64,000 nt of DNA from Arthrobacter_H sp030452125 (GTDB lineage: Bacteria; Actinomycetota; Actinomycetes; Actinomycetales; Micrococcaceae), in assembly GCA_052379645.1 (NCBI GenBank), contig JBQSYU010000003.1; one strand, written 5' to 3'. A program made the position numbers and the translations under genes. How positions within the stretch are numbered: the first letter of the stretch is position 1; each line of letters begins with the position of its first letter. The notes beneath the pieces were generated by a model, which had not been told where the DNA came from, did not search any database, and worked only from the letters and a program-made list of their open reading frames with translations. Positions 51,953 through 61,109 of the stretch are shown here, piece by piece.

Positions 51953-52516
51953 TCATGCCTGCGCGGTGGAGTCCTCCGGTGGATAGGTGATCGTGGTTCC
52001 CACCACGTGGGCGAAGGACGTCAAGGCATGCGCGGTGGCCTTGGTCGGGCTGAATATATCCAGCACCTCGAAGCCGCGGACGAGCATCGCGTCCCCAATC
52101 ATCGAGCGGTGGCAGCGCCAGGGGACGGCTTCGGCGCACATGATGGCCACGGACCGTTCGGTGGCGCTGGCGATCAGCTCCTGGATCCCGGCGTCGAACC
52201 CAGGGGTCTGCATGTAATCCGCATAGCCCCGGAAGGAGGCGTTGCGCCAGCCGGTGTTCGGCGAGGCCTTCGTGGTGTGCCGGAGCCCGCCGAGGCTTTC
52301 GATCCGCTGGTAGTCCACTCCGTGATCGGCGAGGTGGCCCGGGAGCTGGTCGATGCCGAATTGCGGGTTGTGCCGGGATCCGGGCACCGTGCGCACATCC
52401 ACGATCCGTTGCACCCCATGGGCCCGGAGCAGCTCGACGAACTCCGCGATCAGATGCGTGGAATGTCCGACCGTATGGAGGATGGCGCGTGGCGCGGCAG
52501 CCGCTGGGGTGCTCAT
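51953..52516 (-). CDS. DUF488 protein
   Basis: 187 residues. Characteristic start ILHTVGHSTHLIAEFVELL, IVDVRTVPGSRHNPQFG, YADYMQTPGF and IMCAEAVPWRCHRSMI with paired cysteines. Family of unknown function, common as single genes. It runs against the PKS operon, ending 10 bp from it. Confidence 0.85.
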   Translation of the reverse strand: MSTPAAAAPRAILHTVGHSTHLIAEFVELLRAHGVQRIVDVRTVPGSRHNPQFGIDQLPGHLADHGVDYQRIESLGGLRHTTKASPNTGWRNASFRGYADYMQTPGFDAGIQELIASATERSVAIMCAEAVPWRCHRSMIGDAMLVRGFEVLDIFSPTKATAHALTSFAHVVGTTITYPPEDSTAQA

Positions 52517-52570
52517 GGTTCCATCATGCCAGCGCTGCTCCCCGACGACCGCCAGACGAATTTCAATTGA

Positions 52571-52598
52571 TTGACGCTCGTCACGTAACTGATATTCT
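52571..52598 (+). promoter_or_regulatory. kynA promoter (leaderless)
   Basis: TTGACG and TATTCT are spaced by 16 bp; the -10 box ends 7 bp before the kynA ATG at 52606. The stretch is AT-rich relative to its surroundings and may hold the operator of the PaaX-like regulator. Confidence 0.65.
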
Positions 52599-52605
52599 GA
52601 CTTTC

Positions 52606-53502
52606 ATGAGCTGCCCCTACTCGCAAGACACCCCTGAAACCCCCGGCGCCGATACCGCTACCGGCGAACGCGATATCGAAGAGACCGTACGCACCGACTT
52701 CCGCAACGAGATGTCCTACGGCGGGTACCTGGATCTGGATAAGGTCCTGCACGCCCAGCACCCCCACAGCAATCCCGAACACCACGACGAGCTGCTGTTC
52801 ATCATCCAGCACCAGACCAGCGAGCTCTGGCTCAAGCTGGTCCTCCACGAGCTCGTCGAAGCCCGTCGCCTCATGGACGCCGACGATCTGGGCAAGGCGC
52901 TGAAGTGTCTGGCCCGGGTCAAGCACATCCAGAAGGTCCTCACCGACCAGTGGTCGGTGCTGGCGACCCTCACCCCGCGTGAATACGCCCAGTTCCGCGA
53001 CACTCTGGGCTCGGCCTCCGGCTTCCAGTCCTGGCAGTACCGCGCCGTGGAATTCATCCTGGGAAATAAGCACCGCGGCATGCTCAAGGTCTTCGAATCC
53101 CATCCCGAGGCCCACGCCATGCTCAGCCAGCTCCTCGAGGAGCCCACGGTCTACGACGCGTTCCTCGCCGCCCTCTCCCGCGCCGGCTACAGCATCCCCG
53201 AGGAGATCCTGCACCGCGACTTCTCGAAGGCCTGGGTGCTGCACGAGGAACTCATCCCCGTATTCAAGGAGATCTACGAAACCGAGGAGACCCGCTGGGG
53301 CTTCTACCAGGCCTGCGAGGATCTGGTGGACCTCGAGGACAACTTCCAGGCCTGGCGCTTCCGGCACCTGCGCACCGTCCAACGCACCATCGGCTTCAAA
53401 CGCGGCACCGGCGGCTCCTCCGGCGTCGATTTCCTCCGCCGCGCCCTGGACCTGACCTTCTTCCCCGAGCTCTACGCCGTCCGCACCGAAATCGGCAACT
53501 AG
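52606..53502 (+). CDS. kynA: Tryptophan 2,3-dioxygenase
   Basis: 298 residues. Haem enzyme opening the indole ring of tryptophan to N-formylkynurenine. Conserved MSYGGYLDLDKVLHAQHP, DELLFIIQHQTSELWLK and the haem-ligand histidine in the FRHLRTVQRTIGFKRGTGG segment (R/H region). Starts 7 bp after its -10 box, so leaderless; the earlier in-frame codons are upstream of the promoter. First of a three-gene operon. Confidence 0.94.
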   Translation: MSCPYSQDTPETPGADTATGERDIEETVRTDFRNEMSYGGYLDLDKVLHAQHPHSNPEHHDELLFIIQHQTSELWLKLVLHELVEARRLMDADDLGKALKCLARVKHIQKVLTDQWSVLATLTPREYAQFRDTLGSASGFQSWQYRAVEFILGNKHRGMLKVFESHPEAHAMLSQLLEEPTVYDAFLAALSRAGYSIPEEILHRDFSKAWVLHEELIPVFKEIYETEETRWGFYQACEDLVDLEDNFQAWRFRHLRTVQRTIGFKRGTGGSSGVDFLRRALDLTFFPELYAVRTEIGN

Positions 53503-53520
53503 CCCGAAAGGCCCTTCCGC

Positions 53521-54774
53521 ATGAGCACCTCCCCCGCGTCCCCGACCAGCGACGAGCTGGACGCCGCCGATCCACTCGCCCTCTACCGCAGTCGCTTCCT
53601 GGTCCCCGCCGCCGATCCGGCCCGGCCGCTGACCGCCTATCTCGACGGGAACTCGTTGGGGCGGCCGCTGGCCGCCACTGCCGAACACCTGGCCACCTTC
53701 GTCCGCACCGAATGGGGTGCCGGGCTGATCCGCAGCTGGGATGAGCAGTGGATGGACGAGCCCACCGTCCTGGGAGACCGCCTCGGGGAGGTCGTCCTCG
53801 GTGCCGGGCCGGGGCAGACGCTGGTCGGGGACTCGACGTCGGTCCTGCTCTACAAGGCGCTGCGGGCGGCCTTGGACCACCAGCAGGGAGCCGATCCGCG
53901 GCGCTGCGAGATCGTCATCGATGCGGGGAACTTCCCCACGGACCGGTTCATCGTCGAGGGCATCGCCGCCGAACGGGGGGCGACCCTGCGGTGGATCACC
54001 CCCGATCCGGCGACCGGGGTGACCGGCACGGATCTGGAACAGGTCCTCTCCGATCGCACCGCCGTCGTACTCCTGAGCCATGTGGCCTACCGTTCGGGCT
54101 ACCTTGCCGACGCCGAAGCCATCACCGCCCAGGTCAAGGATGCCGGGGCCCTCATGGTCTGGGACCTGTGCCATTCGGTCGGCGCCGTCCCGCTGCACCT
54201 GGATGCCTGGGGCGTCGATCTGGCGGTGGGTTGTACCTATAAGTATCTCAATGGCGGCCCCGGCTCCCCCGCGTTCGTCTACGTCGCATCGGCACTTCAC
54301 TCCACGCTCCGCCAGCCGATCTGGGGGTGGATGGGGGCCGCCGACCCCTTCGGGATGACAGAGACCTATGAACCGGCCGGTACGATCCGCCGGTTCATCA
54401 CCGGAACCCCACCCATCCTGGCCATGCAGCCGCTCAAGGACATGGTGGAGCTGATCGCCGAGGTCGGCATCGAGGCCATCCGCAGCAAATCGGTGGAACT
54501 GACCGAGCATGCCCTACGGCTCTGCGAGGAACGCCTCTCCCCCCACGGCGCCCGGCTGGCCAGCCCCCGTGAACCTGCACAGCGTGGTTCCCACGTGACC
54601 GTGGACCACCCTGACTTCGCCGCGGTCACCACCCGGCTCTGGGAGCAGGGGGTGATCCCCGACTTCCGCCCACCGGACGGCTTGCGCATCGGCCTGTCGC
54701 CCCTGAGCACCAGTTTCGCCGAACTCGAGGTGGGCGTCGAGGCGATCGCCGCCGCACTGACCGACATGAAATGA
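53521..54774 (+). CDS. kynU: Kynureninase
   Basis: 417 residues, PLP fold-type I. Conserved AYLDGNSLGRPL, RSWDEQWMDEP, DLCHSVGAVPLHLDAWGVD and the PLP lysine in CTYKYLNGGPGSPAF. Cleaves kynurenine to anthranilate and alanine. No kynurenine formamidase gene lies between or next to these genes. Overlaps the regulator gene by 4 bp. Confidence 0.94.
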   Translation: MSTSPASPTSDELDAADPLALYRSRFLVPAADPARPLTAYLDGNSLGRPLAATAEHLATFVRTEWGAGLIRSWDEQWMDEPTVLGDRLGEVVLGAGPGQTLVGDSTSVLLYKALRAALDHQQGADPRRCEIVIDAGNFPTDRFIVEGIAAERGATLRWITPDPATGVTGTDLEQVLSDRTAVVLLSHVAYRSGYLADAEAITAQVKDAGALMVWDLCHSVGAVPLHLDAWGVDLAVGCTYKYLNGGPGSPAFVYVASALHSTLRQPIWGWMGAADPFGMTETYEPAGTIRRFITGTPPILAMQPLKDMVELIAEVGIEAIRSKSVELTEHALRLCEERLSPHGARLASPREPAQRGSHVTVDHPDFAAVTTRLWEQGVIPDFRPPDGLRIGLSPLSTSFAELEVGVEAIAAALTDMK

Positions 54775-55613
54775 GTGCCGTCCTCGACGACATGGACTCC
54801 CGCCCCGGGAGCACCACGTCGTTGCTGCGCACCATCATCGGGCTGTATTTGCGCGGGGCCGGGGGGTGGATGTCTTCGACCCAACTGATCACCCTGATGG
54901 AGGCCGTCGACGTGTCCCCGGCCCTGACCCGCACCGCCCTGAGCAGGCTGCGGCGCAAGGAAGTCCTCACCGCCTCCACCCGCGGGGGCGTCTCCGGTCA
55001 TGCCGTCGGGGAGCGGGCCCGGCAGATGCTCGAACGCGGCGACCGCAGGATCCACGAACCCCGGTCCATGGGCCCCGACGATTCCTGGTGCCTGGTCTAC
55101 TTCACGGTGCCCGAAACCGCTCGTGGGCTGCGCCATCAGTTGCGCCGCCGATTGCATTGGATCGGGTGCGGCACCGTGGGGCCGGGACTGTGGATCTGCC
55201 CCCGCTACCTGCAGGCCGAGACCGAGGAGATCCTGGAGGACCTGGGGCTGCGGGATCGTTCAGTGCTCTTCGTGACCGGACGCCCCCAGGCCGCCGGTTC
55301 CCTCCGCGAGGCCGTGGCCGGCTGGTGGGACCTGGAGGAGTTGGCGGGGTTGCACCACGCATTCCTGGATCGGCAGCGCGATGTCCCTTCCGTGCCACCC
55401 GCCGAGGGGGCGGCCGCCTTCGCCGCCTATGTGCGGTGCATCGACAGCTGGCGGATCATTCCCTACCTCGACCCGGGGCTACCGGCCGACTGCTTGCCGG
55501 AGGATTGGCCGGGGGCGGCCAGCAGCAACCGCTTCCTCCAGCTCCGAGAGGCCTACCGGCCCGAGGCCCTGGCCTACGTCGGATCCATCAGGTCGGTCCC
55601 CCAAGCCGTCTGA
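54771..55613 (+). CDS. PaaX-family transcriptional regulator
   Basis: 280 residues. N-terminal winged helix (GWMSSTQLITLMEAVDVSPALTR in two readable parts: STQLITLMEAVDVSPALTRT and ALSRLRRKEVL) with a central and a C-terminal domain (SWCLVYFTVPE; LWICPRYLQAETEEILEDLG). PaaX proteins repress aromatic degradation operons and respond to CoA thioesters. ATGA overlap with kynU means that it is produced with the kynurenine enzymes and probably represses them. Confidence 0.85.
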   Translation: MSAVLDDMDSRPGSTTSLLRTIIGLYLRGAGGWMSSTQLITLMEAVDVSPALTRTALSRLRRKEVLTASTRGGVSGHAVGERARQMLERGDRRIHEPRSMGPDDSWCLVYFTVPETARGLRHQLRRRLHWIGCGTVGPGLWICPRYLQAETEEILEDLGLRDRSVLFVTGRPQAAGSLREAVAGWWDLEELAGLHHAFLDRQRDVPSVPPAEGAAAFAAYVRCIDSWRIIPYLDPGLPADCLPEDWPGAASSNRFLQLREAYRPEALAYVGSIRSVPQAV

Positions 55614-55674
55614 GCCCCGTTCCTCACCGTCCGGCACCCCGGCGTGCCCCGGGAACGCGGTGTAGCGTGTGGCC

Positions 55675-56490
55675 ATGACGCCCCCAGGACCCGCTGCCCG
55701 CTTCCTCGCCCTGCATCACGGCCCGACGCCGTTGCTGCTGCCCAATGCCTGGGACACCGGGTCGGCGCGGTTGTTCGCCTCGATGGGGTTCCTTGCCCTG
55801 GCCACCACCAGCAGCGGGTATGCCGCCTCGCGGGGCCGTCTCGACGGAGGGCTGACCCGCGAGGAGACCTTGAAGAATGCGGCCGAGCTCGTGCAGGCGA
55901 CGGAGCTGCCGGTCAGCGCCGACCTGGAGAACGGGTTCGCGGACCAGGCAGCAGCCGTCGGGCGGACCTACGACCTCGCGTTACAAACCGGGCTGGCCGG
56001 CGCCTCGATCGAGGACTCCACCGGGGACCCGGACTCCCCCATCCACGGGATCGAGGCCGCCACGGAGCGGGTCGCTGCCGCGGCAGAGGCCTGCCACCGC
56101 GGGCCGGCGCCGATGGTGCTCACCGGCCGGGCCGAGAATTTCCTGCATGGACGCCCGGATCTGGCCGATACCATCCACCGCCTCCAAGCCTACCAGGAGG
56201 CGGGGGCCGACGTGCTCTACGCCCCGGGGCTCACCCGGCTCGAGGACATCCGGTCGGTGGTGGAATCGGTGGACCGCCCGCTCAACGTGCTCGCCACGGC
56301 GGGGACACCGCCGGTCTCCGCCCTGTCCCGGGTGGGTGTCGGCCGCGTCTCGGTCGGTGGGGCCTTCGCCTTTGCCGCCCTCGAGGCCACCGCCGCGGCG
56401 GCCCGCGAGTTCTTCGACGAGGGAACCTCCGGGTACACATCGCAGTCGAAGACCGGCAAGGACCTCGCCTCGCGGATCTTCCCCGCCTGA
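55675..56490 (+). CDS. Isocitrate lyase/PEP mutase-family enzyme
   Basis: 271 residues. TIM barrel of the PEP mutase/isocitrate lyase superfamily: LLPNAWDTGSARLFASMGF, SADLENGFAD (metal-binding acids), GASIEDSTGD, LTGRAENFL and GADVLYAPGL. This group includes carboxyvinyl-phosphonate mutases and oxaloacetate or methylisocitrate lyases; the KKCGH motif of isocitrate lyase is absent, so the true reaction is unknown. ATG at 55675 is 6 bp after TAGCGT, so leaderless. Ends before a strong terminator. Confidence 0.85.
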   Translation: MTPPGPAARFLALHHGPTPLLLPNAWDTGSARLFASMGFLALATTSSGYAASRGRLDGGLTREETLKNAAELVQATELPVSADLENGFADQAAAVGRTYDLALQTGLAGASIEDSTGDPDSPIHGIEAATERVAAAAEACHRGPAPMVLTGRAENFLHGRPDLADTIHRLQAYQEAGADVLYAPGLTRLEDIRSVVESVDRPLNVLATAGTPPVSALSRVGVGRVSVGGAFAFAALEATAAAAREFFDEGTSGYTSQSKTGKDLASRIFPA

Positions 56491-56498
56491 GCCCCGAC

Positions 56499-56540
56499 AC
56501 ACGAAGTGCCCGCACGGTGGACCGTGCGGGCACTTCGTGT
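56499..56540. terminator. 20-bp perfect hairpin after the PEP mutase-like gene
   Basis: Left arm (ACACGAAGTGCCCGCACGGT) pairs exactly with 56521-56540 around GG. No U-run, typical of high-GC terminators. Confidence 0.85.
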
Positions 56541-56553
56541 CCTGACGAAACAA

Positions 56554-56589
56554 CGGCGGCTCGCCATTGGGGGGAAAGGCGAACCGCCG
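56554..56589. terminator. Terminator of the rpf gene
   Basis: On the minus strand CGGCGGTTCGCC pairs with GGCGAGCCGCCG (one mismatch), followed by TTGTTTC. It ends the convergent rpf message; a further small hairpin lies between it and the rpf stop. Confidence 0.7.
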
Positions 56590-56656
56590 CTGCCGTCTGG
56601 CGGGGGCAAAGCTCCCGCAGTTCAGGGTCCGGGGCGCTGCCCCGGGGCCGACCTGA

Positions 56657-57364
56657 TTACTTGGTCGGCAGGTTGATGGTCTGGCCCACCATGATCACGT
56701 TGGGGTTGGAGACCGTATCGGTGTTCACCGAGTACAGGCCCTCCCAGCCGCTCAGGCCCTGGGCGTTGGCGATCTTAGACAGCGTGTCGCCGGCCTTGAC
56801 CGTGTAGTTCTTGCCCGAGTCGGTGGCCTTGACCGTGGCGACGTGCTTGCCGGTCGACTTGACCTGCTGCTGCGGCGCGGCCTTCTGGACCGGTGCCTGT
56901 GCGGTGTGCTTCGGAGCAGCCTTCTGGACCGGAGCCTGCTTCGGCGCGGCCTTCTGGACCGGAGCCTTCTTGGTGGCCTGCTTCGGGCCGGACGGTGCCT
57001 TGCCGGAGATACCCAGCTTGGCGGAGCATGCGGGCCATGCGCCCCAACCCTGAGCAGCCTGGACCTTCTTGGCTACGCGGATCTGCTCGGACTTGCTGGC
57101 GTGGTTGGCCTGACCGCTACCGCCGAAGGCCTTCCAGGTGCTGTTGGTGAACTGCAGTCCACCCTTGAAGCCGTTGCCCGTGTTGATGGACCAATCCCCA
57201 CCGGACTCACACTGCGCGAGTGAATCCCAGGTGCCTGCAGGTGCTGCGGAGGCGGGAGCTGCTCCGATGCCTGCTGCCGCGCCGGCCAAGGCCAGGGCTG
57301 CTACACCACTGCTTGCGCCGATGCGGGAAATCTTCGAAAACTTTTTGCTGTTCTGCTGGATCAC
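56657..57364 (-). CDS. Resuscitation-promoting factor (Rpf) with LysM domain
   Basis: 235 residues. GTG start with ribosome site CTGGAGAAACT. Signal peptide to about residue 43 (ALAGAAAGIGAAPASA). The Rpf lysozyme-like domain (residues about 44-115) has GTWDSLAQCESGGDWSIN with the catalytic Glu, and the paired cysteines in AQCESGG and WPACSAKLG. A linker repeats A-P-V-Q-K-A-A-P-K three times, then a LysM domain (YTVKAGDTLSKIANAQGLSG, ending NPNVIMVGQTINLP) binds peptidoglycan. Cleaves cell-wall glycan and stimulates regrowth of dormant cells. Long upstream leader. Confidence 0.93.
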   Translation of the reverse strand: MIQQNSKKFSKISRIGASSGVAALALAGAAAGIGAAPASAAPAGTWDSLAQCESGGDWSINTGNGFKGGLQFTNSTWKAFGGSGQANHASKSEQIRVAKKVQAAQGWGAWPACSAKLGISGKAPSGPKQATKKAPVQKAAPKQAPVQKAAPKHTAQAPVQKAAPQQQVKSTGKHVATVKATDSGKNYTVKAGDTLSKIANAQGLSGWEGLYSVNTDTVSNPNVIMVGQTINLPTK

Positions 57365-57783
57365 AGTTTCTCCAGGGGCCACCTGTGCGCTCCAGCCGTC
57401 CCCGGCCCTCATTGCGCGATCGTCCGGCGTCGATGTCGACTCCAAATTTAGTGGGCAGTCAGGTGGACGATCGAAAGGTACCTGAACTGCACTCCGTCTT
57501 GCACCACCCCGAACGGCGAGGTGTTATCAAAACGTGACTTGATTACGATAACTATACGATGGGGGGCTGCGTCAACTACGAACGTCCCCCTGGGGAGACG
57601 ATCCACAAAAAGTTTACAGCTCAAACCCCGTGATCTCGCGGCAGAATCGATGTATCTGTGATTCCTGTGAGTCTCGGATCGGAGTAGAGATCGGGAGTCC
57701 GGACGGACGCCCGAACCCGTTTTTGCTCGGTATTATCCGTAATCCGACCGTTACCGACGTCCTAGGTCACGGTCTCGTGACCT
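57365..57783. other. Upstream region of rpf: promoter and long leader
   Basis: About 420 bases with no gene. On the minus strand TTGACG (57570-57575) and TTATCG (57546-57551) are 18 bp apart, which would give a leader of about 175 nt. The block 57523-57552 is AT-rich and carries inverted GTTATC/GATAAC boxes. The rest toward rpf is GC-rich with stem-forming potential. Rpf genes in actinobacteria can be under c-di-AMP riboswitch or MtrA control; I could not match the riboswitch core here. Confidence 0.45.
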
Positions 57784-59286
57784 TCAGCGGCGACCCAGCA
57801 CGTGCCGCAGCGCCGGTTCGAGCTCGGGCTCACGGAAGGCGTAGCCGAACTCCTCGATCCGCCTCGAGGAGCCCCGCTGGTCCGACCGGGCAATTTCGCG
57901 GGCCCCCTGGCGGCCCAGGAGCAGGGCCGGGCCGAAGCCCGGGACCGTGAGTCCTGCCGGGCGGTTGAGCACCCTGGCCAACGTGGCGGCATAGTCCCGG
58001 GCGTCCACCGGATGCGGGGCGACGGCGTTGACAGGTCCGGAGACCCGGTCCTCCAGGGCGGCATGGGCGAAGATCCCCACGACGTCATCGATGCCGATCC
58101 AGCTCTGCATGCCGGCCCCGGCCATGCGACCTCCCAGACCGGCGACGAACAACGGCAACAATTGCTGCAACATTCCGCCGGAGGGGCTCTGGACCAGCCC
58201 GGTGCGGACGTTCACCACCCGGACCCCGGCCCGTGCCGCCGGTTCGCACGCAGCCTCCCAGGCGAGACAGACATCGGCGAGGAAATCGGTTCCCGGAGGG
58301 CCGTCCTCGCTCAAGTCCGTCGGGGCCTGCGCGGGGCGGGCTTCCGGGGAGGCCCCGTAGTACCCCATGGCCGAGGCGGCCACGAGGGTGCGCTGGTGTC
58401 CGTCCGCCGACAGGTCGGCCAGCGTCCGGGCGATCAAGGAGGTCCCCACCGTCCGCGATGACATGATGCGTTGCTTGGTGGCTGCGGTGAATCGCCCACC
58501 GATCGGGTGCCCGGCCAGGTGGATGACGACGTCGCAGCCCGCCAGCGCCGCAGTGTCGATCCGTCCCGCATCCGGATCCCAGGAGATTTCATCCGTTTCC
58601 GTTGCCGGCCCCCTGACCAACCGGAACACCTCGTGCCCGCCGCCTTGGAGCAAGGCCCGCAGCTGGGTGCCGATGAGTCCGCCGGCCCCCGAGATGGCGA
58701 TCCGTTTCGAGGATGAATCGGCTCCGGAATGCCGGGAGTGGAAGAGCAGGTCGCCGATCACCTGGCGTTCGCGGTATCCGAACATGCGCTTCAGCTCGGT
58801 GTTGAAGCGTTCCTTCCCCCACTCCCGGATCCGCCCTCCGGGACCGGAACTGCTGGCCAACGGAAGGTCGTAGGAGACGAAATCACGCATGAGGGTCCCG
58901 CCGTCGTCCTCCTCGAAGACGTGCTCATGACGCCAGGAGGCCAGGGGCCCGGATTCCATGACGTCGGTGAAACTGCGCCCGGGGACCAGCCCGACGTGCC
59001 GGGCGTGCCAGGGGATTTCGGGTTTGGCCCACCCGGGCAGGTGCAACGGTCCGGCGACGGCTCCGATGGCCGGTCCCAACCCCAGCCCCAGTTGCCCCGG
59101 CGCCCCGATGCCGATCACCGCCGTGGAGCCGACGTTCAACCCATCGCTGGGCTCACGACGCACGCTGCCCGAAAACGGGGCGAGCAACCTGACCAGGGCA
59201 CCGGGACGGGAAAACCAGGCGAAGGCCTCCTCGCGGGGAACCGGCAGGCTGGTGGTGAATTCGAAGTCTGGCAGGGGATTCTCCAT
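57784..59286 (-). CDS. SRPBCC domain fused to TIGR01777 NAD-dependent epimerase
   Basis: 500 residues. Residues about 1-165 form an SRPBCC (START-like) domain (FTTSLPVPREEAFAWFSRPG, then FEEDDGGTLMRDFVSYDLP). Residues about 195-500 form a Rossmann epimerase domain with ISGAGGLIGTQLRALL, IHLAGHPIGGRFT, SAMGYYGA and the C-terminal LGRR end. This fusion is typical of actinobacterial TIGR01777 proteins (cell division inhibitor SulA-like annotation), but their substrate is unknown. Confidence 0.87.
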   Translation of the reverse strand: MENPLPDFEFTTSLPVPREEAFAWFSRPGALVRLLAPFSGSVRREPSDGLNVGSTAVIGIGAPGQLGLGLGPAIGAVAGPLHLPGWAKPEIPWHARHVGLVPGRSFTDVMESGPLASWRHEHVFEEDDGGTLMRDFVSYDLPLASSSGPGGRIREWGKERFNTELKRMFGYRERQVIGDLLFHSRHSGADSSSKRIAISGAGGLIGTQLRALLQGGGHEVFRLVRGPATETDEISWDPDAGRIDTAALAGCDVVIHLAGHPIGGRFTAATKQRIMSSRTVGTSLIARTLADLSADGHQRTLVAASAMGYYGASPEARPAQAPTDLSEDGPPGTDFLADVCLAWEAACEPAARAGVRVVNVRTGLVQSPSGGMLQQLLPLFVAGLGGRMAGAGMQSWIGIDDVVGIFAHAALEDRVSGPVNAVAPHPVDARDYAATLARVLNRPAGLTVPGFGPALLLGRQGAREIARSDQRGSSRRIEEFGYAFREPELEPALRHVLGRR

Positions 59287-59358
59287 GCCCCGAGGCTACG
59301 CGTCATCCCCCGGGCCCACCATCGCCCGGGGCCGCCCGCGGGCCCGGGTCGGGGCAAC

Positions 59359-60096
59359 TCAGTTGACGGCGGCACCCAGGGAGAGCAGCGACCAGTACGC
59401 ACACCCGATGATGACCAGAGCGAATCCGGCCAGCCAGACCGCTGCGGGGACCCCGGTGGCCCGGGCCAGGATGTAGGCATCCGAGCTCTCCAGCCGACGA
59501 CGCCGGACGTGGACCGCGGCGACCTTGAACCAGTCCTTGACCGCCCCCACCACCAGGGCAATGCCCAGACAGAGGACGACGTAGGCGGAGAATTCCCCGT
59601 CGGTGAAGAGCACCAGAACCTGGGCCAGGACCGCGCATCCGACGGCGATCACGATCCCCACCAGATTGCGGATGAACAGCAAGGCCACCAACAGCAGGAT
59701 CGCCCCGATGGACAGGGCCGCCCCGGCCCACCCCGAGGAGGCGGCCCAGATCATCGCCGCCCCGGCGACCGCCGGGGCCGGATAGCCCCAGAACCCGGAC
59801 CAGGCGATGCCGGCACCGCCCCGGCCGGCGCTGACCGTCTCCCCGGAATGATTCAGGTTCAACCGGATGCCGCGGACGATCCGTCCCGTCATCAACGCTG
59901 CCAGCGCGTGGCCCAGCTCGTGGACGAACGTGACATACAGGCCGAACCAACGCCACGTGGCCCGCGGCACGCAGAGGGCGACGGCAACGGCGATGATCAG
60001 GACCAGCGTCAGGGCCTCGGCATGGAGGGAACGGCCACGGGTGAAGCCGACCAGCAGCGCCTGCCACCAGGAATCAACGGAAATCTGCTCAAGCAT
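59359..60096 (-). CDS. M50B-like membrane metalloprotease
   Basis: 245 residues with about six transmembrane helices. The zinc motif is HELGHALAALMTG (HExxH). A second acid for zinc (ND/D near the C-terminal half) is not obvious, so activity is uncertain. Belongs to the M50B-like group common in actinobacteria (SpoIVFB-like). It follows the SRPBCC-epimerase gene upstream on the same strand with 72 bp between. Confidence 0.83.
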   Translation of the reverse strand: MLEQISVDSWWQALLVGFTRGRSLHAEALTLVLIIAVAVALCVPRATWRWFGLYVTFVHELGHALAALMTGRIVRGIRLNLNHSGETVSAGRGGAGIAWSGFWGYPAPAVAGAAMIWAASSGWAGAALSIGAILLLVALLFIRNLVGIVIAVGCAVLAQVLVLFTDGEFSAYVVLCLGIALVVGAVKDWFKVAAVHVRRRRLESSDAYILARATGVPAAVWLAGFALVIIGCAYWSLLSLGAAVN

Positions 60097-60231
60097 GGGT
60101 TAGAGGGTAGGGCACCGGGCTGTGAAAAACGTTCTGGCCGGAATCGTCATCCGATCGTCATGTTGTGGTCCGTTTACCCCGCGGTGGGTTCCTTAGGCTG
60201 GGAATCCACCTTCTTTACCCAGGAGTAATCA

Positions 60232-61023
60232 GTGCACGACCCCACCCCCGCCGGGACCGACCGTCCCACGCTTCGTTCCCGCCTGTCCTCCCGGCCCCGT
60301 ACCGCGCTGCTGGCCGGGATGGCCGTATTGGCCGTGACCGCCGGAGCCATCCTGGTCGGCGGGCAGGGGCAGCCCCAGGGGCAGGAGGCGCTCTTCTCCG
60401 ACGGCTTTCCGATGGCGCGCCCGATGGCGGCCGGGGACGCGCAGGCGGTCACGTTCTCCGTGGTCGGGGACTCCATCACCGCCGATCACGCCTATCCGGA
60501 GCAGGTCTCCCGGCGGATCGTCGGCGAGAGGTCCTGGGCCGTCTTCGCCCAGGACCCCGCCACGACCTTCGCCGGCGGATGGGCCCGGGGAGGTGCCACC
60601 ACCGCTCAGATGCTGGACGGCTACACCCCCGTGCCCTCCGACGTGCTGGTGGTGATCGCCGGGACCAATGACATCCGCGCCGGGGTCCCCTTCGAACGGA
60701 TCGGGGAGAACCTGCAGGACATCATTGCGCAGGCGGATTCCGACCGGGTGCTCGTCTCTTCCGTCCCGCCGCGGAACGAATTCCGCACCCGCACCGTCGA
60801 ATACAACGCGTGGTTGCACGATTTCGTCCTCGAGCAGGGGTGGGGCTGGATCGACGGGTCCCGGGGCCTGCGCGATTCGACCCATCCGGAGGTCTACGCC
60901 GAGGGCCTGAGCTACGACGGCACCCACCCCACGGCGGAAGGGGCCCGGATCCTGGGCTCGGCGGTCCAGGCCGCCCTGGGCACCCAGCCCACGGCCCAGG
61001 ACACCACGGTCGACCTGCCCTAG
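60232..61023 (+). CDS. SGNH/GDSL hydrolase, membrane-anchored
   Basis: 263 residues. A basic N-terminus and one transmembrane segment (ALLAGMAVLAVTAGAILVG) place the domain outside the cell. Block I VVGDSITADHAYP with the serine, block III AGTNDIR and block V DGTHPTAEGA with the Asp/His pair complete the SGNH site. Probably an esterase/acetylhydrolase acting on cell-wall sugars or lipids. GTG with ribosome site AGGAG. Confidence 0.87.
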   Translation: MHDPTPAGTDRPTLRSRLSSRPRTALLAGMAVLAVTAGAILVGGQGQPQGQEALFSDGFPMARPMAAGDAQAVTFSVVGDSITADHAYPEQVSRRIVGERSWAVFAQDPATTFAGGWARGGATTAQMLDGYTPVPSDVLVVIAGTNDIRAGVPFERIGENLQDIIAQADSDRVLVSSVPPRNEFRTRTVEYNAWLHDFVLEQGWGWIDGSRGLRDSTHPEVYAEGLSYDGTHPTAEGARILGSAVQAALGTQPTAQDTTVDLP

Positions 61024-61046
61024 CCACCCCGTCCCGGGAACAACGA

Positions 61047-61088
61047 GGGGCGGTCGGGTCTGCGTTGCACCGCAGACCCGACCGCCCC
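61047..61088. terminator. Bidirectional 18-bp hairpin terminator
   Basis: GGGGCGGTCGGGTCTGCG and its exact complement around TTGCAC, between the SGNH gene and the convergent sugar transporter. Confidence 0.88.
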
Positions 61089-61109
61089 TTGCGGTATCGA
61101 CGGGTGCTC

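Noticed and set aside
57365..57540. c-di-AMP (ydaO) riboswitch in the rpf leader
   Set aside because: I could not find the conserved core that I remember; only general GC-rich stems are present.
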